Assembly: GCA_027065695.1 (NCBI GenBank)
Contig: JAMONP010000043.1
Span: forward strand, 1-37,294
Origin: Desulfuromonadales bacterium
GTDB lineage: Bacteria; Desulfobacterota; Desulfuromonadia; Desulfuromonadales; BM103
DNA length: 37,294 bases
Reading direction: 5' to 3'
The translations under genes and the position numbers were made by a program. Below are positions 27,784-36,526 of this stretch, one piece after another. The notes beneath the pieces are model-generated. The model saw nothing but the letters and a program-made list of their open reading frames with translations, was not told the origin of the DNA and did no database searches. The first letter of the stretch is position 1, and each line of letters begins with the position of its first letter.

Positions 27784-29952
27784 TTGCAGAAACATTTTGG
27801 CGCCAGCCTGTCACCTGCAGTCAAATACTGGACCTTCCTGATAGGCACGATCGTTGTCGTCTTCAGCATCATCAGCGTAAGTATTATTGCGGCTTATCTT
27901 AATCTTTCTCCCGAAGATCAGGCCATTGTTGCAAAGCTTTCTGACAAGTTGATTCCTTTTCCTTTTCTCGGCTCAGCTATGCTGATCGCTTTCATCTACA
28001 CCATGACCAGTATGCTTCTGCGCTACTACATTGTACCGGTCCTGCGCATGGCCGAACAAACCCGTCTGATTACAGCCGCTAATCCTGACTATCGCATTAC
28101 CACCAAAGGGGGCCGCGAGTTGGCCATACTGGCTGACGTTATCAATGAATCAGCTGATACTTTCCAGAAGTTGCAGCGTGAAGTTGACGATATGATCCAG
28201 CAGTCAAACCTTGCGCTCAAAGAAGAACGCAACCGGCTCGCAGCCCTGATGTCAGAACTGCCCTACGGAGTTATCGTCTGCAACAAGGATGGCAGAATTC
28301 TGCTCTATAGTCAGCTGGCACAAGAGATGCTGCAGTCAGCTAATGGTGATCGCCAGAACGGTGGCACCATCGGTTTGGGCCGATCAATATTCGGTGTTCT
28401 GGAGCGTGACCCACTGGTACACGCCCTGGAAGTAATGAACCATGATTTTGACCTTGATCAGGCGAAACCAGCCCTCGGCTTGATGACCAAGTTGTGTGGA
28501 GCGCGTTTTATTCGTGTCAACATGGCACCAGTCACCAGCGACGAACAAGAGACACGTTTTATTTCTGGATTCGTTCTCTCTCTGGAAGATATCACTGGTG
28601 AAATAGACGCCGACAGCGAGCGTGATAAATTGCTTCAAGGCATGGTCGACGCCGTTCAGGATTCACTCGGCAAAATGCACCAGAGGGTCGATCTCATCTG
28701 TGAGATGCAGACCACCAAGGAAGACACCTGTAAATATCACCGCGAGTCCATCGCCCAGGTCACCAGCGAACTGGAAGAGCATCTGGCATTAGCCAGAAAT
28801 CTCTACAGTGAACATCGTCTCGCCTATGGAAATCGCGAAAATGTGTTGGCCGACACCCTCATGACGCTGATCACTAACAATCTCGATGAACGTTTTGCCA
28901 TACAGACAGAAACAAGTACGAATAAGACCATCTGGCTGAAGATTGACAGCTACGCAATCGTACAATCAGTGACCAATCTAGCCGGGTTTTTAAAAGCCGA
29001 ATTCGATATCGCAGCAATACTACTGCAGATTAGCAGCAATGACGGGCCATTGGCCACACTCACATTAAACTGGGCAGATCAGAGCGTCACCAGCGAGGCT
29101 CTGCGTGACTGGCAACAAACCCCGCTCTTTATGGATAGCGACGGCACATCAGACTCTCCACAAGCCATTATCGCCAAGCATGGTGGCAACATCACGATTA
29201 TAGAGGCCGAGGAAGCCGTCTGCGTTGGCATCAACATAACCTTGCCGACCGCACTTGACAAGGAACTGGCAAGTCTGCATTCCACAGTCGCACCCCGCCC
29301 GATTTCCTTTGAATTCGACCTCTTTCACCAACCGGGTCAGGACGCCCTTGGCAAGGTTCCTCTGCGTAAACTGACCTACGTGGCCTTCGACACCGAGACA
29401 ACCGGCCTGAACCCCTCCGAGGGAGACGAAATCGTTCAACTCGGCGCTGTACGTATCGTCAACAACCGCTTGCTGCACAATGAGTGCATCGATCAACTGA
29501 TCAATCCTCAACGGCCGGTACCGCCGTCCTCTGTTAAAATTCATGGTATCGACCCGACGTTGCTGCTATCACAGCCCGTGATCACTCAGGTTCTGCCTGG
29601 TTTTCACGCTTTTGTCGCCGATTCCGTAATGGTTGCCCATAATGCTGCGTTCGACATGCGTTTTCTGCAATTGAAAGAAAAAGCCACCGGGCTGCACTTC
29701 GACAATCCGGTTCTCGACACCCTACTGCTCTCATCCGTAGTGCATCCGAACCAGGAGGGTCACTCCCTTGATGCAATTGCCAAGCGCTTTAATATCACTA
29801 TTGTCGGACGACATACCGCCCTTGGAGATGCACTGGTCACGGCCGAAATTTTACTGAAACTCATCCCATTACTGGAAGCCCAGGGGATACATAATCTTGA
29901 AGAGGCTCTCAGGGCTTCGTTTAAGTCACCCTTTGTTAAAATCAAATACTGA
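27784..29952 (+). CDS. Membrane sensor-like protein fused to a DEDDh 3'-5' exonuclease
   Basis: A 722-residue fusion. TM1 is about 16-40 and TM2 about 58-80, then a HAMP-like linker (about 80-135), a PAS-like domain (about 150-270), a helical segment and a degenerate kinase-like region (about 280-500). No HE-x-R/T-P histidine box or intact N and G boxes are seen, so it is probably not a working kinase. The C-terminus (about 530-700) is a DnaQ-type exonuclease with every catalytic residue: Asp536 and Glu538 (FDTETTG), Asp624 (HNAAFD), His677 and Asp682 (HTALGD). The start is TTG 27784, with AGGAG 6 bases upstream; the first ATG would lose TM1. The nucleic-acid substrate and signal are unknown. 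Confidence 0.88.
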   Translation: MQKHFGASLSPAVKYWTFLIGTIVVVFSIISVSIIAAYLNLSPEDQAIVAKLSDKLIPFPFLGSAMLIAFIYTMTSMLLRYYIVPVLRMAEQTRLITAANPDYRITTKGGRELAILADVINESADTFQKLQREVDDMIQQSNLALKEERNRLAALMSELPYGVIVCNKDGRILLYSQLAQEMLQSANGDRQNGGTIGLGRSIFGVLERDPLVHALEVMNHDFDLDQAKPALGLMTKLCGARFIRVNMAPVTSDEQETRFISGFVLSLEDITGEIDADSERDKLLQGMVDAVQDSLGKMHQRVDLICEMQTTKEDTCKYHRESIAQVTSELEEHLALARNLYSEHRLAYGNRENVLADTLMTLITNNLDERFAIQTETSTNKTIWLKIDSYAIVQSVTNLAGFLKAEFDIAAILLQISSNDGPLATLTLNWADQSVTSEALRDWQQTPLFMDSDGTSDSPQAIIAKHGGNITIIEAEEAVCVGINITLPTALDKELASLHSTVAPRPISFEFDLFHQPGQDALGKVPLRKLTYVAFDTETTGLNPSEGDEIVQLGAVRIVNNRLLHNECIDQLINPQRPVPPSSVKIHGIDPTLLLSQPVITQVLPGFHAFVADSVMVAHNAAFDMRFLQLKEKATGLHFDNPVLDTLLLSSVVHPNQEGHSLDAIAKRFNITIVGRHTALGDALVTAEILLKLIPLLEAQGIHNLEEALRASFKSPFVKIKY

Positions 29953-29973
29953 AACTCAGCTTACGATTAAAGA

Positions 29974-30050
29974 TTGTCATTCCCGAGGTTGTAATCGGGA
30001 ATCCAGACCTTAAAACATGGATCCCCGATAAAACCATTCGAGGATGACAG
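29974..30050. repeat. Intergenic repeat, family 2, copy E
   Basis: The ends are inverted: TTGTCATTCCCGA at the left (from 29974) and TCGAGGATGACAG at the right (to 30050). An internal TCCCG/CGGGA pair also occurs. The left 36 bases match the element at 14991. It fills much of the gap between the exonuclease fusion and livK. Confidence 0.8.
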
Positions 30051-30113
30051 ACATTTTACCAATAGTTCAGATTGTGCTTAACAGGCAAATACTGAAAAAA
30101 AGGTTAAAGTTGC

Positions 30114-30142
30114 TTGACAAACAGGCTTCATGCTGGTGTACT
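30114..30142 (+). promoter_or_regulatory. Sigma-70 promoter of livK
   Basis: A consensus TTGACA (30114-30119), 17-base spacer and TGTACT (30137-30142). The leader would be about 118 bases. I see no obvious attenuator in it. Confidence 0.6.
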
Positions 30143-30267
30143 TAAATGTCTGGTTTTACAGGACAAACCGTTCATTTTCAGAGAACAAATGATATTAATT
30201 ACCGTTGATGTTCCACATCCCGTGGCGCATAGCGCTTGGTATTCATTTCAAAGCACGGAGGAGACAA

Positions 30268-31431
30268 ATGAAAAAGCTGAAAGTTCTTATTGTATTGGCC
30301 TTGGTCGCCCTGTTTGCAACCCCCGCATTCGCAGTCGACACCATCAAGATTGGCTATAACATCCCGATGACCGGTGACATCCCCAAGGTCGGTGAAATGT
30401 CTAAGCAAGCAGCCGAAATGCTCAAAGCTGACATCAACGGGGCCGGTGGCCTCGAGGTTGGTGGTAAAAAGTACATGCTTGAGTTCATTTACGAGGATAA
30501 CGAGGCAAAAGCTGAGTCAGCGGTCACCACAGCTCTCAAACTGATCGAAAAAGACGAAGTCCTGGCCATGATCGGCCCCAACTCCTCCAAGCAGGCCGTA
30601 CCCGCTGGCCAGGTCGCCGATGACAACCAAACCGTTATGGTCACACCATGGTCGACCAACCCGGACACAACCTTTGATCGTCCATGGGTCTTCCGTGCTG
30701 CCTTCCTCGACCCCTTCCAGGGCCCGGTTGCTGTTAACTACGCCGTTGAAACTTTTAATGCCAAAACCGCTGCTGTTCTCTACGACCTCTCCAATGACTA
30801 CTCAAAGGGTCTGGCTGAAATCTTCAAGGCTGAGTTTGAGAAAAAGATGGGGGCTGGTACTGTACTCGCCTTCGAAAGTCATGGCACCAAAGATCAAGAC
30901 TTCAGCGCCCAACTGACCAAGATTATTGCCAAGAAACCTGACTTTATCTTCGTTCCCGACAACTACAACCAGGTCGCACTGATTGTTCCTCAGGCACGCA
31001 AGCTTGGCTACAAAGGTGAGTTCATGGGATCAGACTCCTGGGGCTCAGCGGAACTTATGACCCTGTGCGGCGACGATTGCAAGGGCCTCTCTTTCTCCAC
31101 TCACTACGCGGCCGCTGGCGCGACTGGCGCTACCAAGGTCTTTATCGACCGCTTCACTGCTAAATACGGTACCACACCTGATGATGTTGCAGCACTGACC
31201 TGGGATGCAACTCGCGTCGTTCTGCTGGCAATTCAAAATGCTGGCAAGCTGACCGGCAAGCTGCGTAAAGACCGCAAAGCTGTACGTAAAGGCATGGCTG
31301 CCATCACTACTTTCGAGGGTATCACCGGCTCGATGAAGTTCGACGAGCAGGGCGACCCCGTCAAGTGTGCTGTTGTGGTTAAAATCAGTCAGACGGGCCA
31401 ATTTGAATTCACCAAGTCGGTCTGCCCCTGA
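30268..31431 (+). CDS. livK: Branched-chain amino-acid ABC transporter, periplasmic binding protein
   Basis: A 387-residue type I periplasmic binding protein. The signal peptide MKKLKVLIVLALVALFATPAFA is cut after residue 22. The mature protein begins VDTIKIGYNIPMTGDIPKVG, the usual LivJ/LivK opening, and has the GPNSSKQAVPAGQVADD and DQDFSAQL segments. Leu/Ile/Val is the family default ligand; other amino acids or organic acids are possible. The start ATG 30268 has GGAGGAG 4 bases upstream, while a longer frame from 30205 lacks one. A stem-loop after the gene probably raises its expression above that of the membrane genes. Confidence 0.93.
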   Translation: MKKLKVLIVLALVALFATPAFAVDTIKIGYNIPMTGDIPKVGEMSKQAAEMLKADINGAGGLEVGGKKYMLEFIYEDNEAKAESAVTTALKLIEKDEVLAMIGPNSSKQAVPAGQVADDNQTVMVTPWSTNPDTTFDRPWVFRAAFLDPFQGPVAVNYAVETFNAKTAAVLYDLSNDYSKGLAEIFKAEFEKKMGAGTVLAFESHGTKDQDFSAQLTKIIAKKPDFIFVPDNYNQVALIVPQARKLGYKGEFMGSDSWGSAELMTLCGDDCKGLSFSTHYAAAGATGATKVFIDRFTAKYGTTPDDVAALTWDATRVVLLAIQNAGKLTGKLRKDRKAVRKGMAAITTFEGITGSMKFDEQGDPVKCAVVVKISQTGQFEFTKSVCP

Positions 31432-31478
31432 TTAGTGAAATCACTGGTTGATCAGAAAACCATATTGAGGTACAACAT

Positions 31479-31511
31479 GACAGGCTGGAACATGGTTCTA
31501 GCCTGTCTTTT
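31479..31511 (+). terminator. Terminator/attenuator hairpin between livK and livH
   Basis: A 13-bp stem (GACAGGCT outer arm, GGAAC inner arm, one G-U pair) with a 3-base loop, followed by TTTT. It would stop most transcripts after livK and let some continue, giving more binding protein than membrane complex. It is 33 bases before the livH start. Confidence 0.75.
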
Positions 31512-31543
31512 GCTCTCTTAACGCCACACAGGATTTGTCCCTA

Positions 31544-32455
31544 GTGCTCGTAGCCATCTTTCAAAACATCATCAACGCCCTGCAATGGGGAAGCTTCTAT
31601 GCCCTGATCGCCCTTGGTTACACCTTGGTCTACGGCGTGCTGACCTTGATCAACTTTGCCCATGGCGACATTTTTATGGTCGGTGCTTATATCGCCTTCT
31701 TTGTGGCGACGTTCTTTCTCACTACAGTCGGGGTTCCTGGCTGGGTGGCCCTGGCATTGACGATTCCTCTCACGATGATCCTGACCTCTATGGTCGGTGT
31801 TGCTCTGGAACGGGTTGCTTATCGACCACTGCGACGTAAGGGCGCTAATCGCCTCTATGTCGTTATTACCGCCCTGATGTGCGGCCTGATCCTTCAGAAC
31901 GCCAACCTGGCCCTGCTCGGCGCCAGCCGTAAGGCTTTCCCATCGATGATTACCGAGCATGTCTACAATGTCGGCGGTGTCATCTTCACCGACCTCAAGA
32001 TAGCCGTTATTGTGACGACCATTCTGTCTTTTTTTGCACTGCAAAAAATCGTTACGAAAACCAAGGTTGGCATGGCAATGCGGGCAATTTCCTACGACAA
32101 GTTCGCTGTGCCTTTGATGGGCGTCCCGATAGACAACATCATCGTCGTTACCTTTGTACTGGGATCGGGCATGGCGGGTCTGGCCGGTATTCTATTTGCC
32201 ATGTCCTACCCGATTTTGGATCCCTATATGGGGGCGCTGATTGGCTGGAAAGCCTTTATTGCCGCCGTGGTCGGCGGTATTGGTGATATCCGCGGGGCTT
32301 TTCTCGGCGGCTTCCTGCTCGGTGCCGTGGAGATCATGGTGGTGGCTTTTTTTCCGTCGACCTTCCGGGATTTGATCGCTTTTACTGTGTTACTGGTCAT
32401 CCTGGCCTTCCGCCCAACGGGACTCTTCGGCGTGGCCAAAACAACCAAGATTTAA
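31544..32455 (+). CDS. livH: Branched-chain amino-acid ABC transporter, permease LivH
   Basis: A 303-residue permease with about eight membrane segments. Conserved features are QWGSFYALIALGYTLVYGVLTLINFAHGD near the N-terminus and the EAA-like loop GMAMRAISYDKFAVPLMGV. It ends RPTGLFG, as in the family. I prefer GTG 31544, with AGGA 10 bases upstream, over TTG 31535, which has its ribosome site too close. It pairs with LivM to form the inner-membrane channel. Confidence 0.93.
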   Translation: MLVAIFQNIINALQWGSFYALIALGYTLVYGVLTLINFAHGDIFMVGAYIAFFVATFFLTTVGVPGWVALALTIPLTMILTSMVGVALERVAYRPLRRKGANRLYVVITALMCGLILQNANLALLGASRKAFPSMITEHVYNVGGVIFTDLKIAVIVTTILSFFALQKIVTKTKVGMAMRAISYDKFAVPLMGVPIDNIIVVTFVLGSGMAGLAGILFAMSYPILDPYMGALIGWKAFIAAVVGGIGDIRGAFLGGFLLGAVEIMVVAFFPSTFRDLIAFTVLLVILAFRPTGLFGVAKTTKI

Positions 32456-32469
32456 ACTAAAAACCGCTT

Positions 32470-32580
32470 TAACGCAAAGACGCAAAGGAGTATTTGAAAA
32501 CACAAAGAAAATCCAAGAGCAAAAGGTTTAAAACCCTTCAACCCTTGCGACTTGTCTCAATTCTTTGCGCCTTTGCGTTA
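32470..32580. repeat. Palindromic intergenic repeat, family 1, copy B
   Basis: The left end TAACGCAAAGACGCAAAG and right end CTTTGCGCCTTTGCGTTA are inverted repeats with one mismatch over 18 bp, around a 75-base centre. It lies between livH and livM. Confidence 0.88.
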
Positions 32581-32626
32581 CGCTTTCGCTTTTTCAAACA
32601 GTTGGAACATGATCAATATATAATTT

Positions 32627-33643
32627 ATGTTTAGACGTTATTCCATACAATTGATACTGGTCGTCGGTGGTGGCCTGTTGACCTACGTGGCTTATGAGGA
32701 GCTTTTAAACCTGTACACTCTCTCGGTGCTGATGTTCATGGGAGTCAACATAATCCTCTCCACCAGTCTCAACCTGGTCAATGGCAACATGGGTGAATTT
32801 TCCTGCGGGCACGCCGGTTTCATGTGTGTCGGTGCCTATGTTTCCTCGATACTCGGCGTCTGGCTGTTTACCAAAGACAAGGTCTTTGGCGCGCCTATCC
32901 TCGACCCTGAATGGGCCCTCTATGCCTTCCCCTTTATAATACTGGCCGGCGGTGTTGCCGCCGCCTTGGCTGGCCTGCTGGTCGCCATCCCGTCTTACAA
33001 GACCCGTGGTGACTACCTTGCGATTATTACCATTGCCGCCAACTACATCGTCATCAGCGCCATTGAAAATATTGGTTCGATAGGTGGATCTCGGGGTTTT
33101 ATGGGCATGAAGAAAGTGGTCAACGCCATGGGAGATGTTGTCGACCTGCCCTGGATGCCGATCTGGGTCTTTATCTTTACCATTTTCTGTGTCTGGATAA
33201 TCCGCCGCTATGTCTCGTCGACCTTTGGCAAAGGGGTCAATGCCATCTGTCAGGACGAAGTCGCGGCAGAGATCATGAGCGTCAACACCAATAAGATCAA
33301 GACAGTCACCTTCATGCTTTCCTCTGGTCTGGCCGGGATTGGCGGCGGCCTCTTTGCTTACATCATCGGTTACGTCAACCCTGGTTCCTTCAACATCCTT
33401 AAGTCGACCGAGGTCCTGGTGATGGTTTATCTGGGCGGCATGGCTTCGTTGAGTGGTGCGGTCCTTTCGGCAGTCATATTTACCATTATGCTGGAAGCTC
33501 TGCGCCCCTTACAGATCATCAAGTGGGTGGTTATTCCGCTACTGCTGATCATTGTTATGCAATTTCGCCCTGAGGGCATCATGGGTAACAAAGAATTATC
33601 AGATATTTTCCCCTGGATGAAGCGTTTTTACAGGTTCAAATAA
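32627..33643 (+). CDS. livM: Branched-chain amino-acid ABC transporter, permease LivM
   Basis: A 338-residue permease with about nine membrane segments. Typical LivM stretches are LSTSLNLVNGNMGEFSCGHAGFMCVGAYVSSI and the cytoplasmic loop RGDYLAIITIAANYIVISAIENI, with AICQDEVAAEIMSVNTNKIK as the coupling helix region. It ends in QFRPEGIMG. ATG 32627 lacks a good ribosome site, and an in-frame ATG six codons upstream is followed by a stop. The gap to livH is 171 bp, most of it a palindromic repeat, which is unusual in a liv operon and may lower its translation or transcript level. Confidence 0.93.
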   Translation: MFRRYSIQLILVVGGGLLTYVAYEELLNLYTLSVLMFMGVNIILSTSLNLVNGNMGEFSCGHAGFMCVGAYVSSILGVWLFTKDKVFGAPILDPEWALYAFPFIILAGGVAAALAGLLVAIPSYKTRGDYLAIITIAANYIVISAIENIGSIGGSRGFMGMKKVVNAMGDVVDLPWMPIWVFIFTIFCVWIIRRYVSSTFGKGVNAICQDEVAAEIMSVNTNKIKTVTFMLSSGLAGIGGGLFAYIIGYVNPGSFNILKSTEVLVMVYLGGMASLSGAVLSAVIFTIMLEALRPLQIIKWVVIPLLLIIVMQFRPEGIMGNKELSDIFPWMKRFYRFK

Positions 33644-33663
33644 AATGGAACTCAAGAATATTT

Positions 33664-33738
33664 TTAACGCTGAGACGCAAAGAAAAATCTTTGATCAATA
33701 TCAGTGGCGTTCTCATCGGCTTTGCGCCTTAGCGTTAA
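33664..33738. repeat. Palindromic intergenic repeat, family 1, copy C
   Basis: The left end TTAACGCTGAGACGCAAAG and its inverted right end (CTTTGCGCCTTAGCGTTAA) differ at two of 19 positions. The centre is shorter (about 37 bases) than in copies A and B. It lies between livM and livG. Confidence 0.88.
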
Positions 33739-33764
33739 GATCCTTTTGGGTTTTTTGAAAAATC

Positions 33765-34562
33765 ATGAATAATAGTAACTTAAAACCAGATGTTCAGCCG
33801 GTTCTGGAGATCAGAAACCTTATTCAGCAATTCGGTGGACTGAAGGCGGTTTCCGACTTCAACGTGTGCCTGGAGCCAGGGGGATTAATCGGCCTGATTG
33901 GTCCTAACGGTGCCGGCAAGACCACTGTTTTCAACCTGGTAAGCGGTTTCTATCAACCGACCAGCGGTGAAATCCTGATCAATGGTGTCAATACAGCTGG
34001 TTTGAAACCACATCAAGTTACAGGACTGGGCGTGGCGAGAACCTTTCAGAACATCCGTTTATGGAATGATATGTCGGTACTCGATAACATTCGGGTCGCG
34101 CAGCATGGCAAACTGCCATACGGCTTCTTTCATGCAATTGCCCGCAGCGGCCGCTACCAGTCGTGTGAACGTCAGATTGAAGAGGATGCCCGCGAGTTGC
34201 TGGAAATCTTTGTTCTACAGGATTTTGCCGACGAGTTCCCCAAGAATCTTCCTTACGGCACTCAGCGCAAACTGGAGATCGCCAGGGCACTCTCCAGCAA
34301 ACCAAGCCTGCTGCTGCTCGATGAACCTGCCGCTGGCTTGAATTCGGCGGATGTTAAAGAGCTGATCCGCCTGATACGCTGGATTCATGAACAATTTGAC
34401 GTCACCATATGGATGATTGAACACCATATGGATGTTATGATGGAGCTCTGCACCTATATCAAGGTCATCGACTTTGGCGAGACTATTGCCGAAGGCGTTC
34501 CGGTAGAGATTCGCAACCACCCGGCTGTCATCACCGCATACCTGGGAGATGATAATATCTGA
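33765..34562 (+). CDS. livG: Branched-chain amino-acid ABC transporter, ATPase LivG
   Basis: A 265-residue ABC ATPase. It has Walker A GPNGAGKTT, the Q-loop in ARTFQNIRLWNDMSV, an LPYGTQRKLEIARAL signature of the LivG type, Walker B LLLLDEPAAGLN and the switch His in WMIEHHMDVM. It energises uptake through LivH/LivM as a heterodimer with LivF. ATG 33765 has no clear ribosome site and sits 26 bases after a palindromic repeat. The gene overlaps livF by one base. Confidence 0.95.
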   Translation: MNNSNLKPDVQPVLEIRNLIQQFGGLKAVSDFNVCLEPGGLIGLIGPNGAGKTTVFNLVSGFYQPTSGEILINGVNTAGLKPHQVTGLGVARTFQNIRLWNDMSVLDNIRVAQHGKLPYGFFHAIARSGRYQSCERQIEEDARELLEIFVLQDFADEFPKNLPYGTQRKLEIARALSSKPSLLLLDEPAAGLNSADVKELIRLIRWIHEQFDVTIWMIEHHMDVMMELCTYIKVIDFGETIAEGVPVEIRNHPAVITAYLGDDNI

Positions 34563-35287
34563 TGCTGTTATCCGTCGAAAACCTTGAAGTCAAGTATGGC
34601 AACATCCAGCCTCTGCATGGCATCAGCTTTCATGTCAACGAGGGTGAAATTGTAACACTGATCGGTGCCAACGGTGCTGGTAAAACCACCAGCCTGCACA
34701 GCATCTGTCGTCTGGCTCCACCAGAGGCACCACGAGTCATTGCAGGCGACATTAAATTCCGTGGCGAATCAATCCTGAAAACCAGCCCCAGTGATGTCGT
34801 TAAAAACCTTAAGATGGCACTAGTCCCAGAGGGTCGCCACATCTTTGGCAATCTTACCGTCATGGAAAATCTGGAGCTGGCCACCTATTCCCGAGAAAAA
34901 GGTGCCGATCTCAAACAGGAATATCAGCGAATTTTCGACCTTTTCCCACGCCTCCACGAACGCCGCCAGCAACGCAGCGAATCCCTTTCCGGTGGCGAGC
35001 AACAAATGCTGGCCGTCGGTCGGGCCCTGATGACCGGCTGTACTTTCCTGCTCCTCGACGAGCCGTCCATGGGGCTGGCCCCACGTCTCAAATACGACCT
35101 CTTCCGAACTCTCAAGAGGCTCAATGAAGAAGGTATGACTATCCTGCTTATCGAGCAGAATGCCAGTCTTGCCCTGCATCTGGCCCACCGTGGTTACGTG
35201 CTGGATACCGGAGAAATTGCCGCCGAAGGCACCAGTGACGAATTGCTGGGGAACCCGGATGTCAAAAAAGCTTATCTGGGCGGCTGA
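34562..35287 (+). CDS. livF: Branched-chain amino-acid ABC transporter, ATPase LivF
   Basis: A 241-residue ABC ATPase. It has Walker A GANGAGKTT, the LivF-type Q-loop region ALVPEGRHIFGNLTVMENLELATY, signature ESLSGGEQQMLAVGRAL, Walker B FLLLDEPSMGLAP and C-terminal NPDVKKAYLGG. The start overlaps the livG stop (TGATG) with GGGAG upstream inside livG, so translation is coupled. I see no clear terminator after it. Confidence 0.96.
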   Translation: MLLSVENLEVKYGNIQPLHGISFHVNEGEIVTLIGANGAGKTTSLHSICRLAPPEAPRVIAGDIKFRGESILKTSPSDVVKNLKMALVPEGRHIFGNLTVMENLELATYSREKGADLKQEYQRIFDLFPRLHERRQQRSESLSGGEQQMLAVGRALMTGCTFLLLDEPSMGLAPRLKYDLFRTLKRLNEEGMTILLIEQNASLALHLAHRGYVLDTGEIAAEGTSDELLGNPDVKKAYLGG

Positions 35288-35468
35288 ACACTCTTTTCCC
35301 TCCAAATGCTCCTATATCCTCTTTATCTAGCGAAATAAAAGCCTTTTTAGCAAAACCATATTTGCATCGCCAAAAGTCCACCTTTTTTGTCCCGTAAGTT
35401 ATATTTTTATCAGTCGACCATCCATAAAACATTTCTCACAATAGTTATTTACTAATTTTACCAAAATT
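35288..35468. other. AT-rich gap between livF and cysK
   Basis: About 180 bases rich in A and T, with no gene, no strong hairpin and no repeat of either family. The regulatory sites of cysK begin at its right end. Confidence 0.5.
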
Positions 35469-35493
35469 ATACTTGACTGCTATAGTATGTTTT
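35469..35493 (+). promoter_or_regulatory. IscR/Rrf2-like operator over the cysK -35 box
   Basis: The left part, ATACTTGACTGCTATAGT, follows the E. coli IscR type 1 consensus (ATASYYGACTRWWWYAGTCRRSTAT) at 17 of 18 positions; the right arm is degenerate. It covers the -35 hexamer, so binding would repress. Rrf2-family proteins are known to control cysteine and Fe-S genes in many bacteria. Confidence 0.5.
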
Positions 35494-35501
35494 TGTATCG
35501 T
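35473..35501 (+). promoter_or_regulatory. Sigma-70 promoter of cysK
   Basis: TTGACT (35473-35478), 17-base spacer, TATCGT (35496-35501). The transcription start would be near 35508, about 46 bases before the GTG at 35554. Confidence 0.6.
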
Positions 35502-35553
35502 CAACAAAGACACGCATATTACAGTACTTTACAAAAAAGCAAAGGAGCATGCC

Positions 35554-36510
35554 GTGAGCCAGATATACAAGGACAACTCACTTTCGATTGGACGTACACC
35601 TCTGGTGCGTCTTAATCGTGTCGGAGCAGATGGTAAAGCCACAATTCTGGGCAAAATAGAGGGACGCAATCCAGCCTATTCGGTCAAATGTCGCATCGGC
35701 GCGTCAATGATCTGGGACGCTGAAGAAAAAGGTTTGCTCAACCCCGGTCGGGAACTGATCGAACCGACCAGCGGCAATACCGGAATCGCTCTCGCCTTTG
35801 TTGCGGCTGCACGCGGCATCCCGATCACCTTGACCATGCCGGAAACGATGAGTATGGAGCGTCGCAAGGTACTCAAGGCTTTCGGTGCTAACCTGATTTT
35901 AACACCAGGTGCTAAAGGTATGGGTGGCGCTATTGCTGAAGCAGAAGCCATTGCCGCAGGCGACCCGGATCGCTATTTTCTGCCACACCAGTTTAAAAAC
36001 CCGGCAAATCCAGCCATCCATTTAAAAACCACCGGGCCGGAAATCTGGGATGACACCGATGGCAATGTTGATATTATAGTATCCGGTGTCGGCACCGGCG
36101 GTACCATTACCGGGGTATCACAATATTTCAAGAAAGTTCGTGGTAAACAGATCATCTCTGTAGCAGTAGAGCCAGAGGACAGCCCGGTAATAACCCAAGA
36201 GCTTGCAGGAGATATCCTGCAGCCTGGGCCACACAAAATCCAAGGGATCGGTGCTGGCTTTATCCCCGACAATCTCGATCTGAACATGGTTGACCGTGTT
36301 GAACAGGTTAGCAACGACGAGTCTATTGATTATGCCCTGAGACTTGGCCGCGAAGAAGGGATTATTGCTGGGATCTCCAGCGGTGCTGCAGCCGCTGTTG
36401 CGGCAAGGTTAGCAGCACTGCCTGAATTCGAGGGCAAAACTATTGTTGCAATTCTGCCGGATTCAGGCGAGCGTTATCTTTCTAGCATACTTTACGAGGG
36501 GATTACTTGA
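35554..36510 (+). CDS. cysK: Cysteine synthase (O-acetylserine sulfhydrylase)
   Basis: This enzyme makes cysteine from O-acetylserine and sulfide. The 318-residue PLP enzyme has the cofactor Lys45 in [19 protein letters not shown], the substrate loop [13 protein letters not shown], the phosphate-binding [10 protein letters not shown] and the C-terminal [11 protein letters not shown] segment. The SVKCRIG wording, rather than SVKDR, is the CysK form of E. coli. I chose GTG 35554 because AAAGGAG ends 6 bases upstream and the protein then starts in the family's usual place; a frame from 35473 runs through the promoter. It is followed 16 bp later by a cystathionine gamma-synthase-like gene, making a sulfur amino-acid operon. 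Confidence 0.96.
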   Translation: MSQIYKDNSLSIGRTPLVRLNRVGADGKATILGKIEGRNPAYSVKCRIGASMIWDAEEKGLLNPGRELIEPTSGNTGIALAFVAAARGIPITLTMPETMSMERRKVLKAFGANLILTPGAKGMGGAIAEAEAIAAGDPDRYFLPHQFKNPANPAIHLKTTGPEIWDDTDGNVDIIVSGVGTGGTITGVSQYFKKVRGKQIISVAVEPEDSPVITQELAGDILQPGPHKIQGIGAGFIPDNLDLNMVDRVEQVSNDESIDYALRLGREEGIIAGISSGAAAAVAARLAALPEFEGKTIVAILPDSGERYLSSILYEGIT

Positions 36511-36526
36511 GATCTTTGGAGGTCAG

